DNA of 64,000 bases, taken from positions 21,477,103 to 21,541,102 of the forward strand of contig NC_087254.1 in the NCBI RefSeq assembly GCF_037042905.1, read 5' to 3'. This DNA comes from Lytechinus pictus. Its lineage: Eukaryota > Echinodermata > Echinoidea > Temnopleuroida > Toxopneustidae. The number at the start of each line of letters is the position of its first letter. The first letter of the stretch is position 1. The translations under genes were made by a program, and so were the position numbers. The notes under the pieces are model-generated. The model had not been told where the DNA came from, did not search any database, and saw only the letters and a program-made list of their open reading frames with translations. Positions 35,226 to 46,992 of the stretch are shown here, piece after piece.

Positions 35226-38200
35226 GTGAGCATTTGGTCAGACAATTTTTATGTACTACTAGTATATGCCCATCCTAGACAGGAAGTATTATGGTATCAT
35301 GCTTGATGTCCGTTCGTCTGCCTGTCTGTCGGCTCATATAATTTGGTGACAGTGACATGTTTTCATCTTTAATACCCTTCTGCAGTCCTTGTAAACGCAA
35401 TAACTTCAGTTTGACTTAACCTAAGCTCATATGATTGGTGTGTATGATACTAGCATGGGTACCAGGAAGCCCATTGATTTTAAGGTCAAAAGGTCAAGGT
35501 CACAGTGATATGTTTTCATCTTACCCTTCTGCAGTCCTTGTAAACGCGATAACTTAAGTTTGACTTAATAACCTAGGCTCATATAATTTGGTGTGTACAT
35601 GTGTATTATACTATCATGGAGCCTATTGATTTTGAGGTCAAAAGGTCAAATGTTAAGGTCACAGTGATATGCTTTCATCTTACCCTTTTAAAGTCCTTGT
35701 AAACACGATAACTTCAGTTTAACCATGGAGGTAGAAACCTCCATGGTTAAACTTAACCTACATGTAGGCTCATATAATTTGGTGTGTATGATACTTACCA
35801 GCATGGATCCCAGGAATTCTATTGATCTTGAGATCAGAAGGTCAAAGGTGAAGTCGCCACCTTCCACTCTTCTTGCTTGACCAATAACTCCATTTTCTGC
35901 ATTACAAGTAGGTGTTTTATGTGCTCGCCTTAGCGACACTCTTGTTAAGATTCTATTTCCCTTGGTCATTTTCCATGGTTTATGCAGACTTAGGGGATTT
36001 CAATTCTATTCTCCTGATCCTCCCTTGTTTTGAAGTGAATGGATTAGAAGAGAACAGGTACTTGCCAACACTGATCAATGAAAAGAAAATTAAAATGATA
36101 TTTCCTATTTGAAGACACTAGATCAGTCACTTTTCGATTTCATACAAGTATGGCCTGATGCTAAAACAGTAAGAAGCAAGGTGTGAAACAAACAGACCTT
36201 TATCTAACAATTTTTTACGTAGTACATATAAATTATAATGTCTAGTTGATTTTTCCTATTTTTTTTTCAATAGTTTCCATAAAACCTGTGTGTCATCTTG
36301 CTTTGTCCATACATGTATATTGAAAATATTTTGTGTAAATTGATTTTACTCAATTTCCCCACTTTTCTCAATCAACATTTTGGAGGAATGTTTTCAGTTG
36401 CAAAAAAAAAATTGAATTATTTTCTTATATTTTTTAGGTTACAAGAAATTATCACCTTCAGACTGCATTCAAGGCTACATATGGATCTGATACTGGTGTC
36501 CATGTTTGTGTGATCTGTGAATACGATGCTCTTCCTGAAATTGGCCATGCCTGTGGACATAACCTGATAGCTGAATGTGGAGCAGGTGCAGGTCTGGGAA
36601 TCAAAGCTGCGCTAGAACGTGAAGAGACACCAATAGGAAGGGTAAGGGATTGAGATCTGAAAATTAGAATATGGTACAAACTGACAAACAAGAGTGTTAT
36701 CCCTAAAGGGAATCAAATGTCAGTGTAATGTTGATTTAAAGGAAAAATAAAATAATAAGTGAAGGTTTGAAGTGTATCAGATAATAAGAAAATTTTCAGA
36801 AGTTATGAAACACTATACCGGCATTATAATTATGTTATTGTGATGTAGGAAATACGCTCCTTTCCTATTTGCTTCACTGTTTCAAAATGGCTCAAAATGT
36901 AATCTTCTGTCAAAATATTTTACTCAAATGTATTATTGATATCATATTTAATTACCACTCCAGGGGAAAAGTGGCTAGAGACAAAAATGAAGAGATGTCT
37001 TCTGACTCTGCTCCATTTGTCACAATTTTATCACAAATTTCCAATTGAGATGTGCATTACAGTGATCTCATTTTTCAAACGATCTTAACTTCCTTGTTTC
37101 GTATCCAGATTCCAGAAGACTTTATTATTCAGTTCTTTTTGTAAAATTTGCAAATGTTTTTTTTTTTTTTTAACTCAGGCTGGTTTCCGAGGGACTTGAA
37201 ATATTCCAGATGTTCCTATTTATATGACACTAAATAGATCCTTGTGATATGATTGGTTGTAATTCAGCCCATTTTGCAGTGACGTCATCAACCATGCAAT
37301 TTTGGGTCCATTCATCGTGCAAGTTTGGATCCATACGATTTTGTCCATTGCACGCACACACCGAGACTGCAGCTGCAGGCACCGGCAGTAATGACGTAAT
37401 GTTCAATCAACAGACCGAACTCGCACTCGCACATTCGGTGAAAGATGAAATAATGATCCATTCAGCGAGGCGTAGCCGAGTTGAATGGATCATTTCATCT
37501 TTCACCTCATGAAGTATTCCGTCCATTGCACTAATAAACATTCATCATTTGTATACTATTCCCTTCAGCCCAAGACATCTTGGTAAAACAGCATTATGAA
37601 ACACCACCTTCACACCTGGACCTTTTCATCCAAACCTGTTTTCTATACATGTAGGTGACTGTCCTAGGAACTCCTGCAGAGGAAGGAGGAGGGGGAAAGA
37701 TAGATCTCATCAATGCAGGAGCATTTGAAGGCATTGACATCGCCATGATGGCGCATCCTTTCCCAAACAATGTATCAAGACCGATGATTATTGCTGTTGC
37801 AAGGTGAGGGTTTATGCCCCCTTCCCCTCCCGCTCCCCTGATTCATTATCTGATGGGGCCAATTTTACCATATTTTAAGTTTGACCAAGTAACTCTTGAA
37901 ACAGAGCTAAAACAGTCATAAAAAATAAATGTAAGGAAAAAAAATATTTCGAAACTTTTCTTCTCCCCAGTCTCTTGCATCAGAATCATTCATTCATTGA
38001 TAAAGATATTAAAAAGAAAATGACTCTCAAAATCATTAAATGTCATATTTGCCTTTATTTTCCTGGAAAATTTGTGTATTTGTAACTTGTGAAAATATGC
38101 TGTGTAAATCTGTATTCCGAATGAAAATACCAAGATTGCAATTTGATACCTGGATTGTTATTCACAGAGTTGTAGGCCTACTATATTTTAGTAAAATCAT

Positions 38201-41200
38201 TTTTTTAGCTTTTATTGTAGTCGAACACAAAGTTTTAGAGAAAAACATCACTTTCGTTCCCACGTAAGTCTTTTAATAGCATATTATATTTCTCACTAAG
38301 TCTTTGAGTGGCACGAGCACTGATACATTATGTAGTTCTCACTATGGGTGTGTTCAATGTCGGTTTCCAAATGTAAATGGTAACATGAATCATGATTGAA
38401 AACGTGATTAGAAAACGCAGACATAATGAGAAACAAAGGGTGTGTTCAATGTCCTCCTTTCCTGGTTGTAAAAGTAATTGTCTTTCAAATCATGATTAGG
38501 GGGGAAATTTGAATGTAAAAAAAGATGCGTTTGTAAACGCGATCAGTTCAGGTTCTACGACCTTCAGCATCGCGAATGCAACATTGAACACGATTGGGTT
38601 TTGAAACGTCTTTAAATTTGCTCTTGCAGTAGAAGCGTACACAAGCTGGGGCCAGAATTGACCTTTCTTGTGATTGGTAAAACTGCTCAATAAAGCTGTG
38701 CTAACGAGAGCGGGAAATTTAAAGACGATTAACAAATAATCAGCTTTGTATTTTCGACACTGAACAGTGCACTGCTGATCGTGTTCTGTGTTTTGTAATT
38801 GAGTTTTCAATCATGATTCATGTTGCTGTTTAAATTTGAAACTCGACATTGAACACACCCTATTGCTACCCAGTACCCACCCTTATTGTTGCTAACAACT
38901 ATTTATGCCATTTCCTGGAACTAAAAGATTCATCATTCTTCATGAAAATTGATTCTTAACCTATTTGGTGTTGAATTTGAACTAAATTATTCATATTCAT
39001 CTAACCATTTTAATCAGAAAAAAATTACCATGTTGGTACATGTATGGATTCATTCAATATGAACATTTTGCATCATTACACAATTTTACCAAGGATCATA
39101 TCAATTTGATGATAGTATCTTCATTTGTCTTTTGGATTATTATTCAGATATTCAGGAAATATATATAACATTATGCTTCTAATTTTTTGATAACTTTTAT
39201 CATGATTGCTATTAAGAAAGCATGAATGCTTGTAAGCAAGCAACTAGAGGACCGTCGTCTTAAGGTCATTTGAGGCTTAATTGAGGCTTAATGCCTTTAA
39301 GGGCACTAGCGCACCAAGTGGGAATTGAACACAAGTAACCAGAATCATAAACCCTCGCTCTACCGACTGAGCTACATGTATCACGCCATCTCTATCAATG
39401 ATAGTTGTGTTTATCATGGTTGAATATCATTTTTGCTAATATTAATACATGTAAATCAAAATGGCCTGTATTCTGAAGTCAGATTTAACTTTAACAGTAA
39501 CTCTTTGATAAGAAAAAAAAAAATTATGTTTATATTATATATTTCTTATGATTACTCTTTTGTTTCCTTTTGCTTTTACAATGAAAAAAAAATCATTCCG
39601 GGACAATTATGAACAATTTGGGTGTCATATGAGTTTATAAATTGAATATGTACTGTCAGGGATTTGTGCTCCAATTGGCTCTCCATAGATAAACCACAAT
39701 CTTAAACCAGGGTTTAGTTTAAACCCGAGTTCAGAATACTGGCCAATGGGTGTGATTGATTTCATCTAGTGTGACTCAAATTTTTATCAGACATGCGTTG
39801 ATGATAGTCTGCAACAAATCAAGTGCTCAGTTCTTGAGTGATAAGACATCATTACCGCATAACAAATCACTCATTTAATGTACTGTACTCATGTTTTTGT
39901 CAGAAGATGTGCTCTCACATTCATGTTGTCATATGTGCACTAACTTGCTTAAAGGAGAATTTAATATTGGTAATGATTTATTTGGAGAAAAAAAAGAAAG
40001 ACAGAAAACAAAAATCACAGTGAAAGTGAAATTTGACAATAAGAGATAAGCTAAAAGGATGAGGCCACCGCATCCCCTACAACTGGTCCACAATCTGATT
40101 TGGAACAAATCCCAATTTGTTCATTTTCTGAAAATGTAAAGAATCTTTTTATTTGAGGTTCAAATTAACTGAAAAAATACTAATATTACATTATTTGATG
40201 ATTGCAAGCTTTTATTTTGGAGTAAAGGCCAAGTTAGTTTCAAGTCATAGCCTATCGTACGGCTGCTGTAATGTCATTACGACTAGATATTACATTTGAA
40301 ATTTGCTTTTATTCTATTAAGGTTGATACATGTAGCGTAGTTACCGATATGAACATAGGTATTTGTACGATGATTTCGAACATTATACAGTAAGATATTA
40401 GGTATTAGCATCAAATTCTACATGTTCGTTTTATTCCAATATGGGATCGCAGTCTAATCGTAACGTGTGCGGTGTCCTTAAGACTATATATCTGAATTAG
40501 CAATTTGGTATGTAAATTGTTGATAGAGTGGCAGGTATGGCTTTTCAATATGTCATGTACTTAATAGAGGAAATTGCAATTTACCATATGCTCCTTCTTC
40601 TCAGGACATTAGGCTTGTAAACCCCAAAATAACAGATGTACATGTAGAATATTATGATAAGTTCTTATTACATGTATGATAAATCCTATAACAGAAAAAG
40701 CATGATACTGATTAAAAAAAAAGAATGAAAACAGATCATCTTCATCATCCATATTTTTTCTGTCCTATTTTCATTTAAATAATCATTGTCATTGTAGTAG
40801 TAGCAGTTGGAGGAGGAGGAGTAGTAGTAGTAGTAGTAGTTTTTGTTGTAGTAGAAGTAGTTGTAGTAGTAGAAGTAGTACCATTATTATTACAATCATT
40901 TTCTTTTTTCTGTCCCATTTTCTTTTAAAATTTTCCTTGTCATAAATATTATTATCATTTATTGCTATTATTATTATCATTACCAAATATAATAATCACA
41001 ATAATTTTTTTATTTCCTATTTTATTTTGAATAATTATTATTGTCATCAATATTATTATTGTCTTATTGTTATTATTAATATCATCATGATGATTGTATC
41101 ATTTTGTTTTAACAGGATGATAATATCATATAGTGGTGTTGCATCCCACGCTTCAACATGTCCCTGGGAAGGAGTGAATGCATTAGATGCAGCTGTTATG

Positions 41201-44200
41201 TGCTACAATAATATTTCGGTCATGAGGCAACAGTTAAAACCCGAATGGAGAGTTCATGGTACGTTATTAATAATGATAATAGAATCATTCTTTTATGACA
41301 TATTATACCTTTCAAAAAAGATCTCTGTGCAAAGCAGGCAAAAAAAGAATGAGGAAGAAAGGACACAGGAAAGCTGCTGGAAATGCTACTAGATGATGTT
41401 TTTGTCACTTAAATGTTTTCAAAGCAGATTTGAATTGTATTATCTTGCTTTAAATACTGTTGAAGATTTCAAGTTTGGTGTTTTGTGCTGGTGGATGTGT
41501 TTAAAATGTTCTAAACTAAAAAGGAGAGCTCTGCAAAAGCATGCCAAGCTCTGAACAGAGGATTTACTTGGCTTAGGTTCAATACAAGGATAATTTCTGT
41601 AGAATTTGAGAAGTGTGATGAAATTATTATTGCCTCATGATAATATCTTGCACAACGAGAAATAAATCCAACCTCTGATCATATTTTGTAAAGCACTTTA
41701 AAGGAATGCAGCCAGTTGAAGCCTGAAGGGTGTTAAATGGGGAGGGGGAATTTGACTACAATGTTGATGGAATACACATCTTTTTGTTTTGACTTTGGAC
41801 GCTGCCTACCAATCATCCAAACACGCGCCCAAACTCTCCACACGTCTTGCAGCGCAGCTTTACTGACAGCTACGCGGAGCTCAAGCTCAACTGATCGCCA
41901 GTGTAATTCTTGCACCCATTGCTTTTGGCATGAGGGAAGAGAGATGCGCGATCAGCCAATCAGCTATGGATTCCATCTACTGCAATGGTATGGGGATTCT
42001 TCCAAGTGTGGAGTGCAACAGAAGAAAAACCTTGGAACAGGTTTTCTTTGGCACCTGGCTATGGAAGAGAAATGGTATGCAGTGGAACGGAAAATTGGGT
42101 GTAAAAACGGGGGTCCCTTCCGCGGCACATACCCACTGTCCAAAATATACTGAGAAAACTTTCAAATTTCTCACCTATTGTTTTTTACTGGGTTTTCGGC
42201 AAACTTTCATATATTGATCTTGTTTTTAGGCATTTGTTGAAATAAACTTGATGGCAGGGTGAACTTCACTTGAAATGGAAAGCGAGGGTGCTGAACTGAG
42301 CTCCAAAATAGACGTTGAAACTTGAATATTTTATCTGTACTAAGACTACAGACAATATTTACTGTATAGTTTTCATGGTTTAGAAAGCTTTGTTACACAT
42401 ATTGATTATGATTTTTGATAATTTTTTTTCTTTGAAAATTTATGTGCAAATTAAATTAAACATGTCAGGATGATCATATTCCAAGCTCTGAGGTTATTTG
42501 TCTAATGATGGAACAAAAATGAAATTACAACAATCAGGGAAATACATATTAGCTCAGCTAAGCTCATACATGTAAGATAGAGATTGAGATTATAAGTTAT
42601 AGATCAAGATTTTATAAAACTGTCCATGATAGCGTTGCAGTGTTTGGGAGGATGTGCCACTTTGTGAGAGTTTATAGCCGGGGGGGGGGGGGTGGATTGT
42701 ACAAAGGTGTCTGTGCAAGTAGCAACAAGGAGCAACTTTTTGTCACAGATATCTTATGATGCTCCATTTATTTAAAAGGCTCCTTTTGAATATATTACCT
42801 CAAATATATTTCATTTTTACTTTGAAGTGAATGAAAACCATTGCTTACAAATAAAGTAGTATTTATTTTGTTATATAAAAATCAGTTTACAAATATATAA
42901 TGTTAATAGTTTATAATAAATTGTTAAAATGCGCCTCATACATTGCATCATAGTAGACAGGTGACACGAAAGCTGAACCCTGCAATGACCCTTTCGTCCA
43001 ATCGGTTCCAGGATAACACTGTTATTTTCATGGGCTTGTGTCTTTTTCCATCTGTCAGGTATATTTTCAAAAGGTGGGGCCAAGCCCAATATCATACCTG
43101 AAGAAGCTGAACTCACCTATTACCTGAGGGCACCCACACAGGAAGAACTTTCACAGCTCAAGAAAAAGATTGTGGGATGCACTGAGGGTGCTGCCGTGGC
43201 AACGGGGTGCAAGGTAAGGAGACTATTGCACGAAACTTGCTACCAATCGCGAGTCACGTCTCGGTCGCAAGACCAAATTTTAAACCTTGTAAAAGAAAGT
43301 AGAAAATGATTTCTGTATTAGATTGATCAAATGACTAATTTTAATTTGTAACCCCATTCTTTCTTTCATATCTTTGTTTTAGTTCATACTCTGGCCTGTT
43401 TTCTGAACATTGGTTTAATTTAAGCTAATTATCTTGTAGCCCAGTCCCTCTTTTCATATCCAGACTAGTGCACAGTCACAGTGGTCTTAAGCTATGTAGA
43501 TATACATTATGATGTGTGTCATCACCATTCTTTAATGAGTTTGCCACATCTTTTATTAGAAGTCAATGATCTCTACTTTTATGTCCATCTTTTAAGCAAT
43601 CTCATTGGATTGTAACCCCAATCTTTTCTTTCACATCCAATGCTGAGTCAAATATCCCTGAGGCTATGCTTATGTTTTCACAAATCTTGCAAGATTTTTC
43701 AACCCTCATCTGTTCATTCATAATGTCATATCCAATGGTAAATTGATGATCTCTAAGATTACACTTATCTCACCAATAAATGATTGGAAGTTCCGTACAT
43801 CTGTATATTTGCACAATGAATGCTATGCTAAAATTTTTTCACCTATCTTATAGGATTATACAACCCCCATCCTGTCTTTCATATCTAATGCTTAGTTAAA
43901 GAGCTCTTAGCCTATGCTTATTTCATCATCAATGGTTGAAAGTCCTGTCTCTTTCTTGTGTTATTGCTCAGGATATGCTAATCTTTTGATCAATCTTATA
44001 CATGTTGTAGGAGGGTAACCCTCATCTTTTCTTCCACATCCAGTGCTCTGTCACAGATCGCCGAGGCTATGCTAATCTCATCACCAATCCGACCATGGCA
44101 TCGATCTATGAGAAGGAGGCCGGTGATATGGGCGTGGTCTTTGATAAAGAGGGTGGCTCGGGTTCCACCGACATGGGGGATGTATCCTACGTGGTCCCTA

Positions 44201-45422
44201 GCATACACCCTTTCTACTACATGGGTACTACTGCAGCCAACCATTCTAGGCCGTTCACTGCAGCTGCAGGTATGTACACCCTGTGATGTTTCTTTGAACA
44301 AATGTACAAATTATTGGGATTTTAGAAAGCTGAATATGATAATATTGATGGTGATGGTGATGATGATGACGATGACAATGATGGTGATGAGGATGATGAT
44401 GATGAGGATGATGATGATAATAATAATTTATATCCAGCATTTAGGTGTGCTAAAATCTATACCATAGCACTTTCAAATGTAAATCTTTTGGGGAAAAGAT
44501 GAAAAATTTGATGTATTAGTTACCAGATAACAAAAGTGAGTAGAATCTTCTGTTGATGTGTTTTAGTATAATTTCAAATGTGGTAGTAGAGGCAGCTTTC
44601 CGAATGGAAAAAGGGGATGTGGTTCTAAGCCATTAATAATAATAATAATAATAATATGTCCATTTATATAGCACAGTTACTATGTGCATATACTCAACTG
44701 CGCTTTGATACTTGGTATCATATTATTACCCCGGCTGTAGCTAAGCCGCCATATTAATAGGCGCTAAAGCGTTCAAGGAATAAATCCTACCGGGTACCCA
44801 TTCACGTCACCTGGGTCAAGTGCAGCACAATTTGGATGAATTTCTTGCCGAAGGAAATTACGCCATGGCTGGGATTCAAACCCACGACCCTCTGTTTCAA
44901 AGTCCGGAGACTATTCCACTGGGCCACAACGCTCCATTCACTTACATGGGCAACAGCAATGCATTTCGCTGAAACTTTGCATTTTGATGAGGATTACTTG
45001 ACCATCATTGAAAGATACATGACAACAAAAAAGAAAAAAGAAACCAAACAGGTGTAAATAATCAAAATTTACAATGCTCTATTGAAATTGAGGGGATGAT
45101 TATGTGGTAATTATTAATTTCAACTGGTCTCTATCAAATCTCTACCTCTCTCATCCCCATCTCTCCCCACCCCCCCCCCCCCCCCATCACCGTGTGCGTG
45201 TCTCTTACTCATATATTCTTTATCATAGCAATTAATTATCTACTCATTACCAATTCTATCTCTGATTGATTTTCAGGTGCTCCAGAAGCCCAGGCACCGA
45301 CTCTGATCCAGGCTAAGTCCATGGCTCTGACAGCTCTTGAAATCATGAAGCCTGGAAATGAGGACGTCTTAGCAAGTGTTAAAAAGGACTTTGCTTGCCA
45401 GATGAATGGAACAATGGCATAG
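35052..45422 (+). CDS. PM20D2: Peptidase M20 domain-containing protein 2-like (copy 1), seven exons, intact
   Basis: The coding exons are 35052-35225, 36438-36641, 37655-37803, 41116-41258, 43059-43213, 44044-44269 and 45277-45422. All introns are GT-AG, and the joined frame has 398 codons plus TAG with no interruption, against about 436 residues for human PM20D2. The M20D metal ligands are visible: HACGH at residues 95-99 (Cys97, His99), the PAEE glutamates at 135-136, His160 in MMAHP, and His342 in NHSRPF. The ASHAS and NALDAAV segments (about 186-202) belong to the inserted lid/dimerisation domain. No signal peptide or membrane segment is seen, so the enzyme should be cytosolic. The family hydrolyses small dipeptides; human PM20D2 clears beta-alanyl-lysine and similar side products of carnosine synthase. 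Exact substrate specificity here is inferred. The ATG is the first in frame and is preceded by a good splice acceptor at about 35034, so a non-coding 5' exon probably lies upstream. A second copy lies 11.5 kb downstream in the same orientation. Confidence 0.93.
35330..35870. repeat. ~150-bp tandem repeat rich in AGGTCA half-sites, intron 1 of copy 1
   Basis: Three full units and a partial share GTCCTTGTAAACGCGATAAC, CTCATATAATTTGGTGTGTA and GGTCAAAAGGTCAAGGTCAC; GTCCTTGTAAACG/AC recurs at 35387, 35533 and 35691. TCAAGGTCA matches the monomeric ERR/SF-1-type nuclear-receptor site. Confidence 0.8.
35717..35752. repeat. Perfect 16-bp hairpin within the tandem repeat
   Basis: GTTTAACCATGGAGGT, loop AGAA, then the exact complement. 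The neighbouring units read GTTTGACTTAACC without it, so it is an insertion into one unit. Confidence 0.85.
36438..36641 (+). CDS. PM20D2: PM20D2-like copy 1, exon 2 (metal-binding core)
   Basis: This encodes residues 59-126, including [16 protein letters not shown], the family's signature with the Cys and His metal ligands. The acceptor is TTTTTAG and the donor GTAAGG; both edges are phase 0. The first 58 codons differ from the paralogous exon at 58579 by only six bases. Confidence 0.95.
37437..37506. repeat. Long intronic hairpin (intron 2 of copy 1)
   Basis: GGTGAAAGATGAAATAATGA and TCCATTCA are inverted as TGAATGGATCATTTCATCTT and TCACC around a GCGAGGCGTAGCCGAG loop. The arms are about 25-28 bp. 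A CRE-like TGACGTCA lies upstream at about 37280. Confidence 0.8.
37655..37803 (+). CDS. PM20D2: PM20D2-like copy 1, exon 3
   Basis: This encodes residues 127-175 plus two bases of codon 176. It carries [19 protein letters not shown] (catalytic and ligand glutamates) and AMMAHP (ligand histidine). The acceptor is ACATGTAG and the donor GTGAGG; the exon ends in phase 2. Confidence 0.93.
38346..38862. mobile_element. TIR element, GGGTGTGTTCAATGTCG ends, intron 3 of copy 1
   Basis: GGGTGTGTTCAATGTCGG at the left is inverted as CGACATTGAACACACCC at the right, with TAT as possible target duplication. ATCATGATT segments are paired inside. A second left-end copy at 38437 suggests nested insertion. 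Confidence 0.75.
39212..39387 (-). mobile_element. tRNA-derived SINE in intron 3 of PM20D2-like copy 1
   Basis: The minus strand starts GGCGTGATACATGTAGCTCA with A-box TAGCTCAGTCGG and B-box GTTCAATTCCC, then a SINE body shared with 1978-2160 (GGTGCGCTAGTGCCCTT, and TAAGCAAGCAA on the plus strand). Confidence 0.72.
39463..39748 (-). mobile_element. MITE, GGCCxGTATTCTGAA family, intron 3 of copy 1
   Basis: The ends GGCCTGTATTCTGAAGTCAG and CGAGTTCAGAATACTGGCC are inverted. The interior (CAATTGGCTCTCCATA, ACAATTTGGGTGTCATA) matches 57270-57556 in the opposite orientation. Confidence 0.75.
40790..41090. repeat. Trinucleotide microsatellites next to exon 4 of copy 1
   Basis: (GTA)n-type runs at 40795-40880 are followed by ATT-rich runs up to 41090, ending only about 25 bases before the exon 4 acceptor. 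Confidence 0.85.
41116..41258 (+). CDS. PM20D2: PM20D2-like copy 1, exon 4
   Basis: It completes codon 176 (Arg) and encodes residues 177-223, [13 protein letters not shown] through PEWRVH. This is the start of the lid/dimerisation domain. The acceptor is TTTTAACAG and the donor GTACGT; the exon ends in phase 1. The preceding intron (3.3 kb) holds a SINE and two inverted-repeat elements. Confidence 0.92.
43059..43213 (+). CDS. PM20D2: PM20D2-like copy 1, exon 5
   Basis: It completes a Gly codon and encodes [18 protein letters not shown] to ATGCK (residues 225-275), the second half of the lid domain. The acceptor is CTGTCAG and the donor GTAAGG; the exon ends in phase 0. Confidence 0.93.
44044..44269 (+). 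CDS. PM20D2: PM20D2-like copy 1, exon 6
   Basis: This encodes residues 276-350. It returns to the catalytic domain with [17 protein letters not shown] and ends with [10 protein letters not shown], which contains the last metal-ligand histidine. The acceptor is CACATCCAG and the donor GTATGT; the exon ends in phase 1. Confidence 0.92.
44330..44430. repeat. (GAT)n microsatellite
   Basis: GATGATGATGACGATGACAA-type sequence in intron 6 of copy 1. Confidence 0.9.
44628..44935 (-). mobile_element. Full-length tRNA-derived SINE with TTA-type tail, intron 6 of copy 1
   Basis: The minus strand begins GGAGCGTTGTGGCCCAGTGG (A-box TGGCCCAGTGG) with B-box GGGTTTGAATCCC, then the body GCGTAATTTCCTTCGGCAAG and GAATGGGTACCC, ending in (TTA)n. 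It is about 308 bp. It belongs to a different family from the SINE at 39.2 kb. Confidence 0.8.
45277..45422 (+). CDS. PM20D2: PM20D2-like copy 1, exon 7 (terminal)
   Basis: It completes Gly351 and encodes [16 protein letters not shown] to the C-terminus NGTMA, then TAG at 45420-45422. The acceptor is TGATTTTCAG. The [11 protein letters not shown] helix is the usual C-terminal helix of the family. Confidence 0.92.
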
Positions 45423-46992
45423 TTCATTAGAGTGATCCGTGAATAATCGATAGATTTTAATATTTAACTTTTTATTATATGCAATTGAAAATGTATTTTA
45501 TTTCCTCATCCCTTAAACTATTCCTTATATGTACATATATATTGCTCATCTTTTTATTCAAACTTTGATCTCAGGAACTTTGAAGCTGATTGGAAAGACT
45601 TACACTAGTCCTAATTTCTATCCTTATATGAGGAATTTTAATCCAGTCTTTTCAGATCGCTTAATTTTCCATTCATACATAATTCATATAGAAGTATTAT
45701 AGAAAGTGCTAAAATACAATATTGAATATTGTAATACATGAAATCTAAAATTTTGTATGTATCATTATAACTTTTTATCGTATTGATGAGCTTCAGGTGC
45801 CATGTACTGAACATCATACGTGATCGGCTCATGTACTGCAAGTGCATTTTTCACTGATTTTAATCTAGTAAAAAGGGAGATTTAATTTTATTTATCTCTA
45901 ATCATCTTTAGAAAAATAGAGGTATTATACAAGAAAACCCACATACATGTACTTGCAAACAAAGGCAGATCATGCAAAATATGCATTCAAACAAAAACAG
46001 AATGAAATAATGAGAGACGTGTGCGGGGATGAGCTAATTAAGCAGGAAATGAGACCTTATACTTGAGTTCATCCCTGATGAATAATATTAATGATTTTAA
46101 ACTAAATGTCATATTATTGAAAGTGATATCAGATGGTATGTGCCCATTTTATACAACTCATTTCTGTTTTTTTTTTAGGTGATGAATTTATTAGGATATC
46201 ATTCTTGCTTTTCTACCCAAACAACTGAAAAAATAATGAGCACAACGTTATGAGTGATGTGACTTTGAAGATATCACTCTCTACTAGTGATTAGAGTAAG
46301 AATGTACACTTTTTTGTCAAATATTAAATAAGTAATAGCAATACGAATTTGAAGTGCAATTAGTAGCTGATGCATAACAATCTGTATCAGAGAGATAATA
46401 TGCTTTATGTTATATGTTAAATCATCCATTGCTAAATCATGATCTCCTCATGAAATAACAAGAACCTGAATGAATAATATAATATAATATTCAAAAAGAA
46501 TATTATAATTCATAAATGATCTGAATATTTTTCTGATACATTTGTAAAGGTAAAGTTGCACAAATCATCATTGTCATAAAAAATAGTAGGATTAGAATTG
46601 TATTATTGATCTTAAATTGAATAGAATGAACCTTGAAATACAAGTATTTGCACAAATGTTAAAAATCTTGTTGAAATAATCCAATACAGTGATTTCAGAC
46701 ATGTATATCACTTTATACAGTTTTTAATCCGAGGTATCAGTAGTCAAAATGGAGTATACCTACTTATTTTAACAGGTTATTTTTCTACATTCAGCAATGT
46801 AGCCCTATAACAACTATGTAGAATTCTTTTTTCCTCTTAGCGTAGATTTGAGCAGCGATCTATTGTGTTGCCCCCCCCCCCCCACTTGACGAGCATGATG
46901 TCTCTTGTATGCCTTTAATCTGAGGCAATAAAATGTATTGTATATTTACATTGTTTTCTATGCAATACTATGGTATTTTGCCTATCAATGTA

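Noticed and set aside
41737..42153. 138-codon plus-strand ORF in intron 4 of copy 1
   Set aside because: It has no recognisable domain, overlaps equally long frames on both strands, and lies wholly inside an intron between well-defined exons.
44850..44935. tRNA gene candidate on the minus strand
   Set aside because: A and B boxes are present, but no full cloverleaf forms and the sequence continues into a SINE body with a (TTA)n tail.
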